Assembly: GCA_030789695.1 (NCBI GenBank)
Contig: CM061142.1
Location: forward strand, 143,501,637 to 143,565,636
Direction of reading: 5' to 3'
Source: Scilla litardierei
Taxonomy: Eukaryota > Streptophyta > Magnoliopsida > Asparagales > Asparagaceae
DNA: 64,000 nt
The notes beneath the pieces were generated by a model, which worked only from the letters and a program-made list of their open reading frames with translations, was not told where the DNA came from and made no database searches. The position numbers and the translations under genes were made by a program. This document shows, in pieces, positions 9,361-20,465 of the stretch (positions are counted from its first letter, which is position 1; every line of letters begins with the position of its first letter).

Positions 9361-10444
9361 TGACAGGGTCTGGCCAGCAGGCCAGACCAGGTTCAGACTA
9401 GTCTGCCTGGTCTGGCCTGATCTGACCCTTTGGGCTGTTTTGGGCATAACTTGATCATTTGGTGTCCGATTTGGACGCCGTTCGAACCTGGGTCTAGACC
9501 GGGACATTCCCGTCTTACCCGTGAACTTTTCCTTGCATTTATTTTATTAAATATTGTATTAAACAATTTAATATATATTTAATCACTTTTGCATCAAATG
9601 CAAAATAGTCCCTATCTAAGCTTAAATTACCATATTGCACTAAATGCAATTATTTCATCCCTTGCATCAAAATGCAAAATATTCTCCCTAACTATTTTCT
9701 ACCTATTACTAGACGAAGCGTTGCACTCTGTGTGAGACCCTACAGCCTGACCCTTACAACAGGTTGGGCTCGAAGCCCTATACGGCAGTGACCACGAGCA
9801 GTGGTTGCCGTCCCTGCTTCAGGAATCATCATTATGTGGTTGACTCATTGACATGAGTATTGTCGGGACCACCTGACTGTTTCCGTGATGAATTCCGTAG
9901 TTATAGTCTTTTCGTCTAAACTGTGTCGTGTAGATCAAGTCTGGGGTACGGTCAAACTGTCAACCCCAATAACTTGACTCCGGTTAGTTTCGATCAATCT
10001 TTAGTCAACTAATGTTGGACTTCTTCAAACATACTCTGCGCAGAGTTTTTACTAAAGACCGAACTAACTATACGACACTAACTCCCATTGACCGGGAGAG
10101 ACGAATCCTCTCTTGGTCATTACTCGCCTCGTATGTTTCAAGTGACACCCAATCAAAAAACCTTTCGACAGGCCTCGCCTCGAAGCTAGGTCAGTTGATC
10201 TAAGTGGCACTGTTCACGCACAGGTCCGTCAAAATGACCTCAAGTCAAAAGACCAACTATCCTATCATCACTCAGAGTTATCACTGACAGATTGGTCAAT
10301 ATAACCATATGATAACTCTAGTGGATCGTTCAGTGAACTCATTCTAATGAGCACCTGTGTCTCGTCTTCGACTTCGCCAAGTCTAGCGATCATGAGATCA
10401 CCGCCACCGCTAAACGGTGAAGACTAAGCCACAATGGTCTATCC

Positions 10445-10584
10445 GATGTTTCGATATCCTTGTCTCGAAACATCTACGACCACGAACCATTTCAGACTTA
10501 TGCTACAGACGGTCAAACGTTTCTCCATGATCGAGATACTCATCTCGATACCCGTTTGACCTTGCATAAAGTCTCAGGACTTTA
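10445..10584. other. Three strong hairpins in L1 U3
   Basis: GATGTTTCGA (10445-10454) pairs with TCGAAACATC (10465-10474), 10 bp. GGTCAAACG (10511-10519) pairs with CGTTTGACC (10553-10561), enclosing ATCGAGAT/ATCTCGAT (10530-10537/10542-10549, loop ACTC). TAAAGTC (10567-10573) pairs with GACTTTA (10578-10584, loop TCAG). All stems are perfect. Confidence 0.75.
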
Positions 10585-12400
10585 CCTAAGTCGATATCTA
10601 ATTATAAAATAACTTAGATAAATTATTACCAAACAGCTTACTGTTATTTCGAACAAGATGTTTGTGCTATTCACACAGGAATAAATGGCCTCGAGGGCAT
10701 CATATTCCTACAGCCCCAAACCCGATAAGCGTCAATAAAACATAAGCAGGTCCCTGTAACCACAACGGAACAACAATAATAACACAAGGAGAGACAGAAA
10801 TAAAATCTCATATCTCATAATTTGTCCAATATGAAAATTAAGTTCAACATCCAGAAAAGCCACCATGCTAAAAGAAAGAGTCTAAAGGCCCAGAACAAGG
10901 CCAACAAAAGCAACAACGTAACCAAGTATAGGTGCTACGCACCGACAACAAAACAGCAGTCTAAACAAAAGGGAAAGCTCAACGAAGACACTAGGAATGG
11001 TCCCTAGTGTCCACGTACTCCTCGCCAAACACAGGCTCGGGCTCGGCATCAGCAAACACCTCGTCCTCTACGATGTACTCATGCTCAGAGTCTAACATGT
11101 GTCACCCAAAAGAGTAAAGGTGCACATGTCAGCAAGTCTAAAAGACTTGGGCAAGGAAACTGAAAGTAAGGCAAACTAACAACCTAGCAGTTATAGTATG
11201 CATGACATGGCAGTTATAACACGAGTACACAAGCAAGACAATAAGTACAAGAGAACAATTATCAGGACAAGTCAAGAGTAGCCAAGCTACTAACAATCGC
11301 AATCATTTCACTAGTCACGTTTCAAGTTGTTTGTAGATGTTTACGCCTTACAGCTGTACGGTTTGGCATTCACGCTAATTGGCCACTTAACACTACCCCA
11401 GAACCCAGAGTTTACGCCTTACCACTGCAGTTGCTGATCGGGCAGACTCCCAGTTGATTGGCCGCTTAACTCTTACCCCCAATACCCACTTGTGAACGAG
11501 CCAGGGTCCCTGCACACGAGCTCAGTAAATGAGCCAGGGTTGCCCCGCACAGGAGCTCGCATTCTAGTTCACGACTCATAAGCATTTGGCGTATGGGTGC
11601 ACCTAGCCGAGAACAAGTAGTTCGGGCATTGGCTATCAACCAACACATGGCCCGCTTCTGGAACACGAGCCAGGAAACACCAGTATTGTAGCGAAGCTAC
11701 GCAATCACGAAAACACTTAAAGGATGCAATGACATGACAATTAATTTGCGTACCGTTAATGGAAATTTAAACATGACATGGTAGTTGTGCAACATGGTAA
11801 ATGTCGGATATAGCTTCGTTGTCAAGCTAGTTCCTAAATTTGCACCTAGGCGAGTATCATTTCGTCGTCTAGTCTCTTTTACGCCTACAACAAGCAAATG
11901 GCCTAAGACATGCCCAAAACCCTAAGTGGCAAGTTTCACTTGCCTAGCACTGAGGATAACGATCAACGAGGGTTCGTCCCACGGACGCTAATCTACGGGG
12001 AAGTCGCTGTTATGGAGAAACAATCATCAAAACAACATTCATTTCATTAGGGTTTCACAAAAACACATCGGGTTATGAAAACATTAAGAGATCGATTTAT
12101 TACCGTATAGGAAGCGGAAGAACGATGCCGAGCAAGCACGGCAACGGAAGAAACGCTCCGGGGAACCTAGGGTTCAGATCTGGAAACGGATGGAGAAGTT
12201 TGGAGAAATAGGGTTTTGGGGGATTTTGGGGGTTTGATGAGATTTTGAGGTAGATGAGAGGTAGAATGTGTTAAGTGAGGGGTTGGATGATGGATTTTGG
12301 GCTTGGGATGAAGGAATAAGGGTTTGAGGTAGTAGGGGGCTCAATGGGGGAGAAATTAGGTCTAGGGTTGAAGAAGATGAAGAAGAAAACATTTGGAGGG

Positions 12401-12410
12401 GTATTTATAG
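12401..12410 (-). promoter_or_regulatory. TATA-like box of T1 LTR
   Basis: On the minus strand CTATAAATAC, about 45 bp downstream of the end of the palindrome array. Confidence 0.6.
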
Positions 12411-12454
12411 AGTTTGGTGGCTGCCATGGCAAAACTAGGGTTTCCTGTACTGTT

Positions 12455-12985
12455 TAGTCGGTCAAAGATCAATCACTGACCGACTAGTTTGGGAACTAGT
12501 CGGTCGGTTGACCAACACAGACCGACTAAGTGTAAACAGTAACCCCAGACGAAAACCTGAACTAAGAGTTAGTCGGTCAAAGAACAACTACTGACCGACT
12601 AGTTTGGCATCTAGTCGGTCGATGAACGTTCTTAGACCGACTAAAAGTTAACAGTACTCGACTGTACAGAAGAACTAAGAATTAGTCGGTCTGAGTACAA
12701 AACTTAACCGACTAGTTTGACAACTAGTTGGTCGAAAGATGAACTTAGACCGACTAAGAATGAACAGTGACTGATACCAAAAATAGTTAATGAGTTAGTC
12801 GGTTAAAGAAGCATTGCCGACCGACTAGTTTGCAACCTAGTCGGACAAACAACGTTCTTAGACTGACTAACGATAAACAGTAACTCCTGATAAATTAACA
12901 AAGCCAACTAGTCGGTTCAAGAAGGTTTTCCGACCGACTGGATCGTCATCTAGTCGGTCGGTGCCCCTTCTTACACCGGCTAATG
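12455..12985. repeat. Palindrome array in T1 U3 (GACCGACTAG / CTAGTCGGTC)
   Basis: Nearly twenty half-sites of GACCGACTA or TAGTCGGTC, arranged as inverted pairs around short spacers. A larger repeat of about 85-130 bp also contains TTACTGTTTACA-like sequence. The same unit occurs in the S1 copia LTR. The array lies just upstream of the TATA-like box, on the minus strand. Confidence 0.85.
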
Positions 12986-13253
12986 AGCACCAAAAGTTCC
13001 AAAATGGAGCGGGAAGCTCCAGGATCGATTTCTAAGACTCCTAGGCTTGATCTAACAATAAGATATGACCGATATGAAGCCCGTCACGAATGACTTGCTC
13101 CAAAATCGACGATCAACGGAAGAAGCTAAGAAAATATGACGAAACGATCGAAAATGAAGGCTACGGAGACGAAAACCACTCATGAGGAGAAAATCCACCA
13201 AAACATATATATATAACATAATAAATCCAGATACATGAAAACCAGTCGTTACG

Positions 13254-14375
13254 TCTATAGTCTTAGGCTCTATTACAGAAATAAAGTCACCATAAATACA
13301 TAGAGCACAAAGATCTCTAAAAGAGGAATGTGTGCGAATACATGCAGTAGGCTCACCTAGAATTAAGTCTGGTGGGTGGTTTGGATTGAATCTCAGCTCT
13401 CCTCTGGTAACTGCTTCATCTTGTATTTCTGTCTTGTCAGTTTCAGCTTCCTTTTGTATTTCAGGTTGCTCCTTATTAACTTTTGGAATGCTATGTTGTT
13501 CTACATTTTCCTCTTCATTGTTCTGCCTGTAATCCAAAGAATTTATATTAGATTCATCAAACTTTACATTTATAGATTCAACAATAGCAAGTGTGTGTTT
13601 ATTATAAATCATGTATGCTCTGCTTCTTGCTGAATATCCTACGAACACTCCCTCATCTGATTTTGATTCAAAGGTGCTAAGCTGATCTACAGTATTTAAT
13701 ATAAAGCACATGCATCCAAAAACTCTAAAGTAAGAGACTTTCGGGGTGTTGCCATGCCATAGTTCATAAGAAGTTATATTTAGTATAGGTCTAAGCATAA
13801 CTCTGTTGCATACATGGCATGTTGTTTTAATGGCCTCAGCCCAAAAAGACATAGGCAAGCTATATTCATTTAACATACTCCTAGCCATTTCTTTTAATGT
13901 GCGATTCTTTCTCTCTACCACCCCATTTTGTTGAGGTGTTCTAGGAGAAGGGAATTCATGTAAAATTCCTTTTTCAAATTTTTTTTTCAAAAATAGCATT
14001 TTCAAACTCACCTCCATGATCGCTTCTAATTTTTACAATGGAAGAATTTTTCTCATTAGAAACTAGTATGCAATAGTTTTGAAAATGGTCAAATGAGTCT
14101 GATTTTTTGGCTAGGAAATATACCCATGTATATCTAGAGAAATCATCCACCAATACTAAACAATACTTTTTACCTCCTAGGATAGCAATGTCTGTTGGAC
14201 CAAATAAATACATGTGCACTAATTCCAATATGCGTGTGGTGGCAACTTCATTAATGCTAGAGAAAGTAGATCTAGTTTGCTTACCTTTGGTGCAGGCCAT
14301 GCCCAACTTACCATTCTCATATGATTGATGCGGTAGTCCTCTTACCAAAATTTTGTTTTCCAGCTTCTTTATCAA
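13254..14375 (-). pseudogene. C1 integrase region (frameshifted, truncated)
   Basis: The frame from 14375 to about 13974 carries the start of a copia integrase core (FGPTD, VDDFSRYTW, IRSDHGGEFEN). A frameshift near 13980 moves the reading to the frame ending at 13254, with the third catalytic motif TPQQNGVVERKNRT, the FWAEA and FRVFG blocks and the end of the integrase. The first catalytic Asp, expected in a HLDLFGP-like motif, reads HMYLFGP here (Asp to Tyr). The frame then reaches EPKTID, just before the usual start of copia reverse transcriptase, and runs into T1. Non-functional. Confidence 0.9.
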
Positions 14376-14405
14376 TCACATGCTTGCATGTGCTAATCGT
14401 CTATG

Positions 14406-14810
14406 CTATAGTGTGGCCTCTTCTTCCCCAACAAGCAAGCATTTAGAAACAGTTAGTTCTTCAATCATAAGAGTATACACATTATTCTTTCTATTTGCAG
14501 TAATAATAATGTCACATGTGGAGCTATCAACGATTTTACAAAATTTTGCATCAAATTCAACTTTCATACCTTTGTCGCACAGATGACTGATAGAAATGAG
14601 GTTATATTTCAACTTTTCAACCAATATGACATCTGTAAGCTGAAAGGTGTCGTTACCTACAACACCTTTACCAATTACCTTGCATTTTCCATTGTACCAT
14701 AAAGTAACACTTCCTCCTTCATGCTTTGCAAGGCTAAGGAACCTTTCTCTTTCACCTGTCATGTGTCTTGAGCAGCCAGAGTTTAAGTACCACTCACACT
14801 TTTGTCCATT
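14406..14810 (-). pseudogene. C1 protease and pre-integrase region
   Basis: The minus-strand reading contains WYLNSGCSRHMTG followed by the usual copia blocks (YNLISISHLCDKG). The retropepsin active-site triplet DSG has become NSG (codon AAC at about 14784-14786), which removes the catalytic Asp. The frame ends at 14406, before the expected HHCC zinc-binding region of integrase. The HHCC part is largely unreadable between here and 14375. Confidence 0.85.
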
Positions 14811-15190
14811 AGTCGTGCCATGTATCTACACATAAGAAGAGCATGATATGTGTGACCTAGGAATCCAAATATGTGCACTAGTGTTAGTCACTTTATTTTT
14901 TGGAACCCAAATTTGCTTAAATTTGTTGTTGGTATTCCTATACTTGCAATTATAATAAGCATGACCAACACCTCCACATGTATAACATTTAACAAAACAT
15001 GCTTCTTCCTACACCAGTTTCTTTTTTATTATTTAGATTAATTCTAGGCCTCTCATCAATTTTATTTCCATATCCCAAACCACGCCTGTTATTTCCTTGT
15101 ATCTGATTACCTAGAATAATGTCTCATGAATGCTTTCCAACACCAAATTTTTTAATAGACAATTCAAGATCAGATATTTTAGACTTTAAA
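14811..15190 (-). pseudogene. C1 gag C-terminal part with zinc-knuckle-like motif
   Basis: On the minus strand, near 14935-15000, CYTCGGVGHAYYNC (spacing C-x2-C-x4-H-x4-C) is visible between stops, followed by IWVPK-like sequence that normally precedes the protease. It fits the end of a copia gag. Stops and frameshifts prevent a continuous reading. Confidence 0.7.
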
Positions 15191-15198
15191 AACATGTT

Positions 15199-15633
15199 CT
15201 AATTAACAAGCCTAGTACATTTACTAATGAAGTCCTTCTTGTTCTCTTCCTTACTCTTTTTCAGATTAGCCATCTTCTTTTCTAGCTCTTTATTTTCATT
15301 TATTAGCATGCAAATCTTCTCATTTAGCGATTCATTTTCAACTTCTAGCTTAATCATATTTAGTTTAAACATGCTAATATCGTTAAGCAAAGTAGAGCAG
15401 TTCAGACACTCAGTTTCAGTAGGTATACAAGATTTTTCCTTTTTCAAAGAGCTAATAGTAGAATCACATGCAATAAGCTTCTGTTTAATTTCATCAAATT
15501 CTAATGACATATTATAATTGTCTTGTTGCAATTCAAAATTAGCATTTTTAAACTTCTCTACATGGGATTCAAGTAACTCAACCGTTGATACCAACCTTTC
15601 AATTTCATTTTGCATTTTTTTAAAAGTAGTCAC
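15199..15633 (-). pseudogene. C1 gag coiled-coil segment
   Basis: A frame of 144 codons rich in Lys, Glu, Leu and Asn with heptad-like spacing, with blocks such as ELEKKMANLKKSKEENKKD. It lies between the CCHC-bearing gag frame upstream and the second zinc-knuckle-like motif downstream, in a different frame from the former, so a frameshift separates them. Coiled coils in this position are known from Sirevirus-type gag. Confidence 0.75.
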
Positions 15634-15647
15634 GAGTTGAGCTTTAG

Positions 15648-16724
15648 TTAAAGATTTTTTACCTCATCTAGTTGTCCCATTAGGCAAAGAGAGGAGTGTA
15701 CAACTTCCTCTTGAGATTCATCATCTTTGTCCATATCCCATGTAAGCATCAAAGATTTCCCCTTTTGCTCCGCAGTGTTGTTCTTTCCTTGAGGGCATTG
15801 CTTCATAAAGTGTCCCTGCTTTTTGCATTTAAAGCATATAACTGGATCAGTAGTAGTCTGCTCAAAAGATTTATTATTAGAATTAAATTTAGAGCGATTA
15901 AAACTTTTCAGCATCTCTGATCTCCCGTTGCCAGTTCTGATATATTTCTTGAAGCTTCTCACCAAAAAATCCTCCTCCTCATCTCCATCTTCATCCTCTT
16001 TAGCCTGAAGGGCTATTGCCTTTGAAGTCTTCATTTCATATTTCTCTCTCAGTTCAATGCTCTGCAGCTCCAGCTTGTGGGACATCAGGTTCCCTATCAG
16101 ATCCTCCACTTTCATTTGCGATAAATCCCTTGCTTCCTGAATAGCTGTGATTTTGGGACAGAAGGTGCTAGGCAATGCTCTGAAGATCTTTCTGATTTGC
16201 TCCAGACTCGAGTACGGCTTTCCAAGAGAGGTAGATTTGTACACGATGTATGTGAACCTCACAAACATCTCTTTAATTGACTCTGATGGACGCATGCGGA
16301 AGCTTTCATATTCAGTGCTGAGCAGCGCAAGTCTGGACTCCTTAACCTGCGATGTACCCTCATGAGTCACCTCTAGAGTATGCCAAATTTCCTACGCAGT
16401 TTGACATTGAGATATACGGTTAAACTCAGCTTTATCTAAAGCACAAATCAATGCATTCATAGCTTTATTATTCAATGAAAATCGCTTCTTATGAAAGTCA
16501 TCCCACTTATCTTCTGGTTTTAACATTTCATTATTAGCAACATTAATAGTGGGAGGTTTATAGCCTTTTTCAACAATGCTCCATACATCATAATCAACAG
16601 CAGCTAAATAAATCCTCATCTTAGTTTTCCAATATGTAAAATCAACAGCGTTACACTTAGGGGGACGAGAAATAGACTGACCCTCAGCAAAAGCAAAATC
16701 AGACATATTCATAGACATGATCAA
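15648..16724 (-). pseudogene. C1 gag (interrupted by one in-frame stop)
   Basis: On the minus strand a frame starts at 16724 and is broken by TAG at 16392-16394, then continues in the same frame to 15648. The N-terminal half has the usual copia-gag pattern (FTYWKTKMRIYL, MNALICALDKAEFNRI, EIWHTLEVTHEGTSQVKESR). The C-terminal half has an acidic stretch and a CCHC zinc knuckle, CFKCKKQGHFMKQC. The protein would bind and package RNA. The stop and the downstream frameshift mark it as dead. Confidence 0.9.
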
Positions 16725-16746
16725 CTAGGCTAGATCCTCTAAACTT

Positions 16747-16758
16747 GCTCTGATACCA
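16747..16758 (-). promoter_or_regulatory. C1 primer binding site (initiator tRNA-Met type)
   Basis: On the minus strand TGGTATCAGAGC begins two bases after the LTR end CCAACA. Confidence 0.9.
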
Positions 16759-16760
16759 CT

Positions 16761-18250
16761 TGTTGGATCTGGATCTAAGCCTAGGGGGGGTGAATAGGCT
16801 TATAAAAATTCTCATGCAACCAACGAGAAATCACACGCAGTTATAATCACAGGCGGGGTTAACAATAATCAACCACAGATACACAACAGATTTTACCCTG
16901 ATTCGGTCGCAACCACGACCTACGTCCAGCCCCAAAAGCAATACTAGATTGTTAAAGTTAACTGGTACAACCTGTAGCTAGAGCACCAACCCTACACTCA
17001 CCTGGCCCTCAGTACCTGCACTCACCAAAGTGCCCAAACAATAACAATACTAGTAAAGCTCTCTCTTGGCTAGTCCCAAGAAGCCAAGTCCCCCAAAAAT
17101 AATAAAATAGTTTCAAAGATATCACAACACCAAATCACAAATAAAATAAAGTTCAGATTTTAGAATCGATCAGTTATGAAGGAGTTGATGTCTCTGGCAT
17201 GGTCAGATCAATCTGACATGTAGTAGTCTCCTAGTGGCGACAGGAACAATTAAACACAAGCTGAAGCTGCTTTTGGATTTCTTTGAAAAGCTCTCAGAGA
17301 ATTCGGCACCCTCTGATTCTTCTCCCTCAAGATAATTGTTGTGCACCCCCTCAAAATAATTGTCGTGCGGCTCTCTGAAAAACAACAGGAACACAAAACA
17401 AATTCCGACCAAGATATCCTTTTTTAAGAAGGGAAAGTGTGGCTCTTTCTGTTTTAAAGAACTTCAAAACTCTCTGAAAGAAGCAGAGTGCACCTCCTCA
17501 AATAAATCTTTGATGATCATCCCAACAAAAATAAATGAAAGTGCTCCTTTAAAAACAATAATGAGGAAGACCCCTTACAAATTCGGCAGTGCTCTTTGAG
17601 ATGCAAAAATTATTTAAGAAACGTCAGAGAGAAATTTTTTTGAAGATCATTAAAAAATGAAGTGCTCTCCTTAAAAACTTTTGATCATGAGCATGAAAGA
17701 GTTAGTTCGGCTCTTCTATGAATTGCAAAGAATGACGGCTCCTCCTAAAAATTGTTTTCTCAAAAAAAAAATGCGCACATGATCATATGGTTTTTTTGTT
17801 GAGAGAATTTTTTGGCTTATATATTGTGTTCAAGGGTTATTGGGTAATCAAAAGAGCGTCTGGGCTTTTTGTCAAGAAATTCGGCCTGATGCTCTGGGGA
17901 TTTGCAATGGAAATTTTTGTGATGCACTTCAAAGAATTAGGTTGAGGCTCTCTAAAAACAATGCGGCTGACAGGCTTTGGAATTTTTTGGAGCTCAATAA
18001 AAACAATTCGGCCTATTGGGTTTTTATGATGAATGGCTATATTTTTTTTGATTAGAAGAGCTCAAAAGAATGCGCATACCTCCTGAGTTTGGACTTGGTT
18101 TGAATTAAGAATTGGGTTTGACTTCAATAGAAGTATCTCCATGAATTAACCACAAGATCGTCATTCCTGAAACACTTAACACACACATTAAAACGTTCAC
18201 ACACGTTTGTTATCATTAAACACGAAGTTCATAGATCGTTGCTACCAACA
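16761..18250 (-). repeat. C1 5' LTR (about 1490 bp)
   Basis: The plus strand begins TGTTGG beside the primer site and ends CCAACA, matching terminal inverted repeats; beyond 18250 the sequence is Tekay-like LTR. A TATA-like ATATATAAG lies on the minus strand at about 17817-17825. At least six degenerate copies of a GCTCTCTAAAAACAA motif, often near TTCGGC, are spread over 17345-18000 on both sides of that box. I see no perfect-palindrome array in this LTR. Confidence 0.75.
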
Positions 18251-19448
18251 ATAGTCGCCTAAACGCCCTTACTAGATCTAGCTTGACAACGAAGCTAGAT
18301 CCGACACCTTCACTATGCTATCATGCTGCATGTCACGTTTACTTTCAAATTAACTATACGCACTTTTTATCTGCTTATTTCCATGTTCATGCATTTTGCC
18401 ATGTCATTTCATGCATTGATTGTATTGCTATATATGCGTAGCACACGCTACTTTAACGTTGTAAGCTGCGGCGAGTAGGATCTTGACTCCTACATATTTA
18501 TTGAGGCTAGGTGCACCCTTATGCCATATTGTAAATTACTGCATGGCTCGTGATCCAGAAGATATACACATGGAGGGATAGGGTTAAGCGACCATTCAGC
18601 GTAGAAGTGTGTACGTACAACCACTTCAGCTGTAAGGCATAAACTCTGGGATTGGGGTAAGGATAAGCGACCATTCAGTATAGAAGTATGCCAGATCAGC
18701 AACTTCAGTTGTAAGGCATAAACCCTGTGCACAATGTGAATGCATGTTTTCATCGTGAAATCGTGATATCTTGTTTTGTAGCTTTTGCTACAACGTATCG
18801 TGCAAATGTTAACTTTCATGTTCATCTTAAACTGCTACATTCATGCTCATGTTTAAAATGTTGCATTCATTAAATAACATGTCATGTCGTGTCCATCATT
18901 TTAGAACTGCTAGTTGTACACTTTTGCTCTTTTGTTTCTTTGCATAAAAGTCTCCCTTCCTTTTGGAGATTTTTGCTGACATGTGCCCTTTCCTTATTGG
19001 GTGTCACAAGTCAGGTTTTGAGCCTGATTTAGTTGCTGGGGACACAGTTTGCTGACGTCCAATTCGAGGACATCGGAGTTCTACCCCTAGTCTCAGCTAG
19101 TGACTTTCCTTAGTTGTTGTTTACTTTCTTAGTAGTTGTTGTTAGGTTGTTCGGTGTGTTGCACCCTTCCCTTTGTATTAGTTTCGGCCATGCTTAGGCC
19201 TTCTTTTCAGCCTCTGTACTTTACTTTATGACTATCTCTGTAATGTTTGGAATAAAATCTGTGGATGTTGAATGTTGGATAATTTTATTTGTCTATCCCT
19301 TATTATTATTGTTGTTGTTTCATCGTAATGCAAAGAACCTGTTAATGGATTAAATTACCAGACGCTTATCAGGCTGTAGCTTCACAGCTCCAAGTCTTAG
19401 CGGACCTCTTCATGTCTCGCCTTCCATACTTGGGAAGCGGGACCTGAC
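18251..19448 (+). repeat. T2: 3' part of a plus-strand Tekay-like LTR
   Basis: It matches T1 in reverse orientation, including AGCTTGACAACGAAGCTA (18280-18297) and two copies of a repeat ending CTGTAAGGCATAAAC (one with TTGTAAGG) at 18560-18722. It ends AAGCGGGACCTGACA, comparable with the T3 LTR end GAAGCGGGGCGTGACA. The upstream part, where a palindrome array would be expected, was cut off by C1. Confidence 0.75.
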
Positions 19449-20418
19449 AGGTTTTAGTGGTGGCCCTTGCAGGTCTCTTTGCATCTGTGAAATTTCAGAA
19501 CAACAATAATGATAACAATATCCATTTAAATATTCGAAACATTCAACTCATAAATTGAGTCTAACCTGAAGGTTTTCCCTGTCATAGATGGTAGAAAGAC
19601 TTAGATAGACGTCCAGGTTTGATAGTCAGGCACTTTCATTAAGATTTAGTTGTACTCATCTTAGGTTACCTTAGTAGTCTCTCACCCAGCCCTGATCATA
19701 TTAGATTCCTAGAGCTTTTCCTTTAGTCGTTCGCTTGGGTTCATCAAATTTCAGTCCCAGCAGAATGTAATCTTGACCCTCATAGGACCCTTCCCTGAGA
19801 TTTCTAATACAGTAGTTCTTTAGAAAGTCTTAGTGCTAAGTTTCTCCTAATCTTTAGTCGGCTCGGTAATTAGAACCCCTGATTTCTAGCATCTTCCTAA
19901 TCATTACACTTCTGTGTTATCGACCGAATATTTCCATCCTAGTTTTCATGAATCATATCCTAGGCGTATTTGGTATCGATCAGGTGACCGTATTCTTTGC
20001 CCTCATTTCACTTGCTCGCTTCTTGACGATTATCGTTAATTTTTTCGAAACTTCTTCATCGCAAATACGGATTCTTCTAAAAGTATTTTCGACATCCCTT
20101 ATTAAAATCTTCGCTCACTTTAACTGCCTTGAAAACCCATATTATATATTTAAATTTACTGCTTTTTGGTTGAGTTAAAATTCTTTCTTGAATTTTGAAA
20201 CTTTCTTGGTCGTAATTTTAGTTACTATCTCGTAACCATTTTCTAACCGGTATCTTTCATATTTCCGTTTTAAAACCTTGTTACCATTTTGATAATTCAA
20301 TATATCACCCTTTTTCTAAACTATGAAATTTATTTTAACCACTTACCGTACATACTTTTAGAATATTCTTCTAAGCTAAATAGAACTTAAATTTTTTATA
20401 TATATATTTTTTGGAGAA

Positions 20419-20462
<44 letters not shown>

Positions 20463-20465
20463 TTT
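19449..20465 (+). other. T2 leader and adjoining non-coding sequence
   Basis: It begins GGTTTTAGTGGTGGCCC then TTGCAGGTCT, nearly identical to the bases after the T3 LTR (41878 leftward). This shared leader is where a primer site belongs, but I cannot match it to a tRNA 3' end from memory. No gag frame follows. After about 20400 the sequence is a TA dinucleotide run, part of which forms the 5' target duplication of the SINE. Confidence 0.55.

Larger units (their letters stand above)
4819..10712 (-). mobile_element. Element L1: non-coding LTR retrotransposon (LARD-like), partial
   Basis: A 2.6-kb LTR (8110-10712) is followed on the minus strand by an initiator-Met primer site (8097-8108) and at least 3.3 kb of AT-rich internal sequence with no convincing frame in either direction. 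That fits a large retrotransposon derivative depending on proteins made elsewhere. The other LTR is not visible: A1 abuts the internal region at 4818/4819, so A1 probably inserted into L1. The right end sits inside the Tekay-like LTR T1, so L1 itself inserted there. Confidence 0.65.
8110..10712 (-). repeat. L1 5' LTR (2603 bp)
   Basis: The plus strand begins TGTAGG and ends CCTACA, perfect 6-bp terminal inverted repeats, and the primer site lies next to the left end. On the minus strand the order is U3 with strong hairpins (10445-10584), a GC-rich palindromic array (9100-9360), a TATA-like box (8755-8766), then R/U5 with a short GAACCGCTCC repeat (about 8450-8500). No partner LTR is in the window, so divergence cannot be measured. 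Confidence 0.75.
10713..13253 (-). repeat. T1: Tekay-like gypsy LTR, minus strand, 3' end cut by L1
   Basis: On the minus strand it starts GTAACGACTGGTTTTCATG, matching the start of the T3 LTR (TGTAACGACCAGTTTTC) except that the terminal TG has become CG. It ends abruptly at the L1 LTR, within a block (CGCTTATCGGGTTTGGGGC) that in T2 and T3 lies about 90-100 bp before the LTR end. It shares with T2 the block AGCTTGACAACGAAGCTA and two copies of a repeat containing CTGTAAGGC or a variant (11340-11480). No coding sequence. It truncates the copia element C1 on its right. Confidence 0.75.
13254..18250 (-). mobile_element. Element C1: decayed Ty1/copia retrotransposon, 5' two-thirds
   Basis: On the minus strand the order is 5' LTR (16761-18250), Met-type primer site, gag, protease, integrase. 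It stops before the reverse transcriptase where T1 begins. There are several stops and frameshifts, and two catalytic residues are replaced, so it is dead. Gag has a coiled-coil stretch and a second zinc-knuckle-like motif, which recalls Sireviruses, but the LTR is unlike that of S1. No target duplication can be read because the left end is missing. Its right end lies inside the Tekay-like LTR T2. Confidence 0.85.

Noticed and set aside
9037..9507. Arg/Pro/Gly-rich frames on both strands
   Set aside because: They exist because the GC-rich repeat lacks stop codons; there is no domain and no gene context.
11466..11897. Two 66-codon frames on the minus strand in T1
   Set aside because: They are not shared with the homologous T2 LTR and lie within non-coding LTR repeats.
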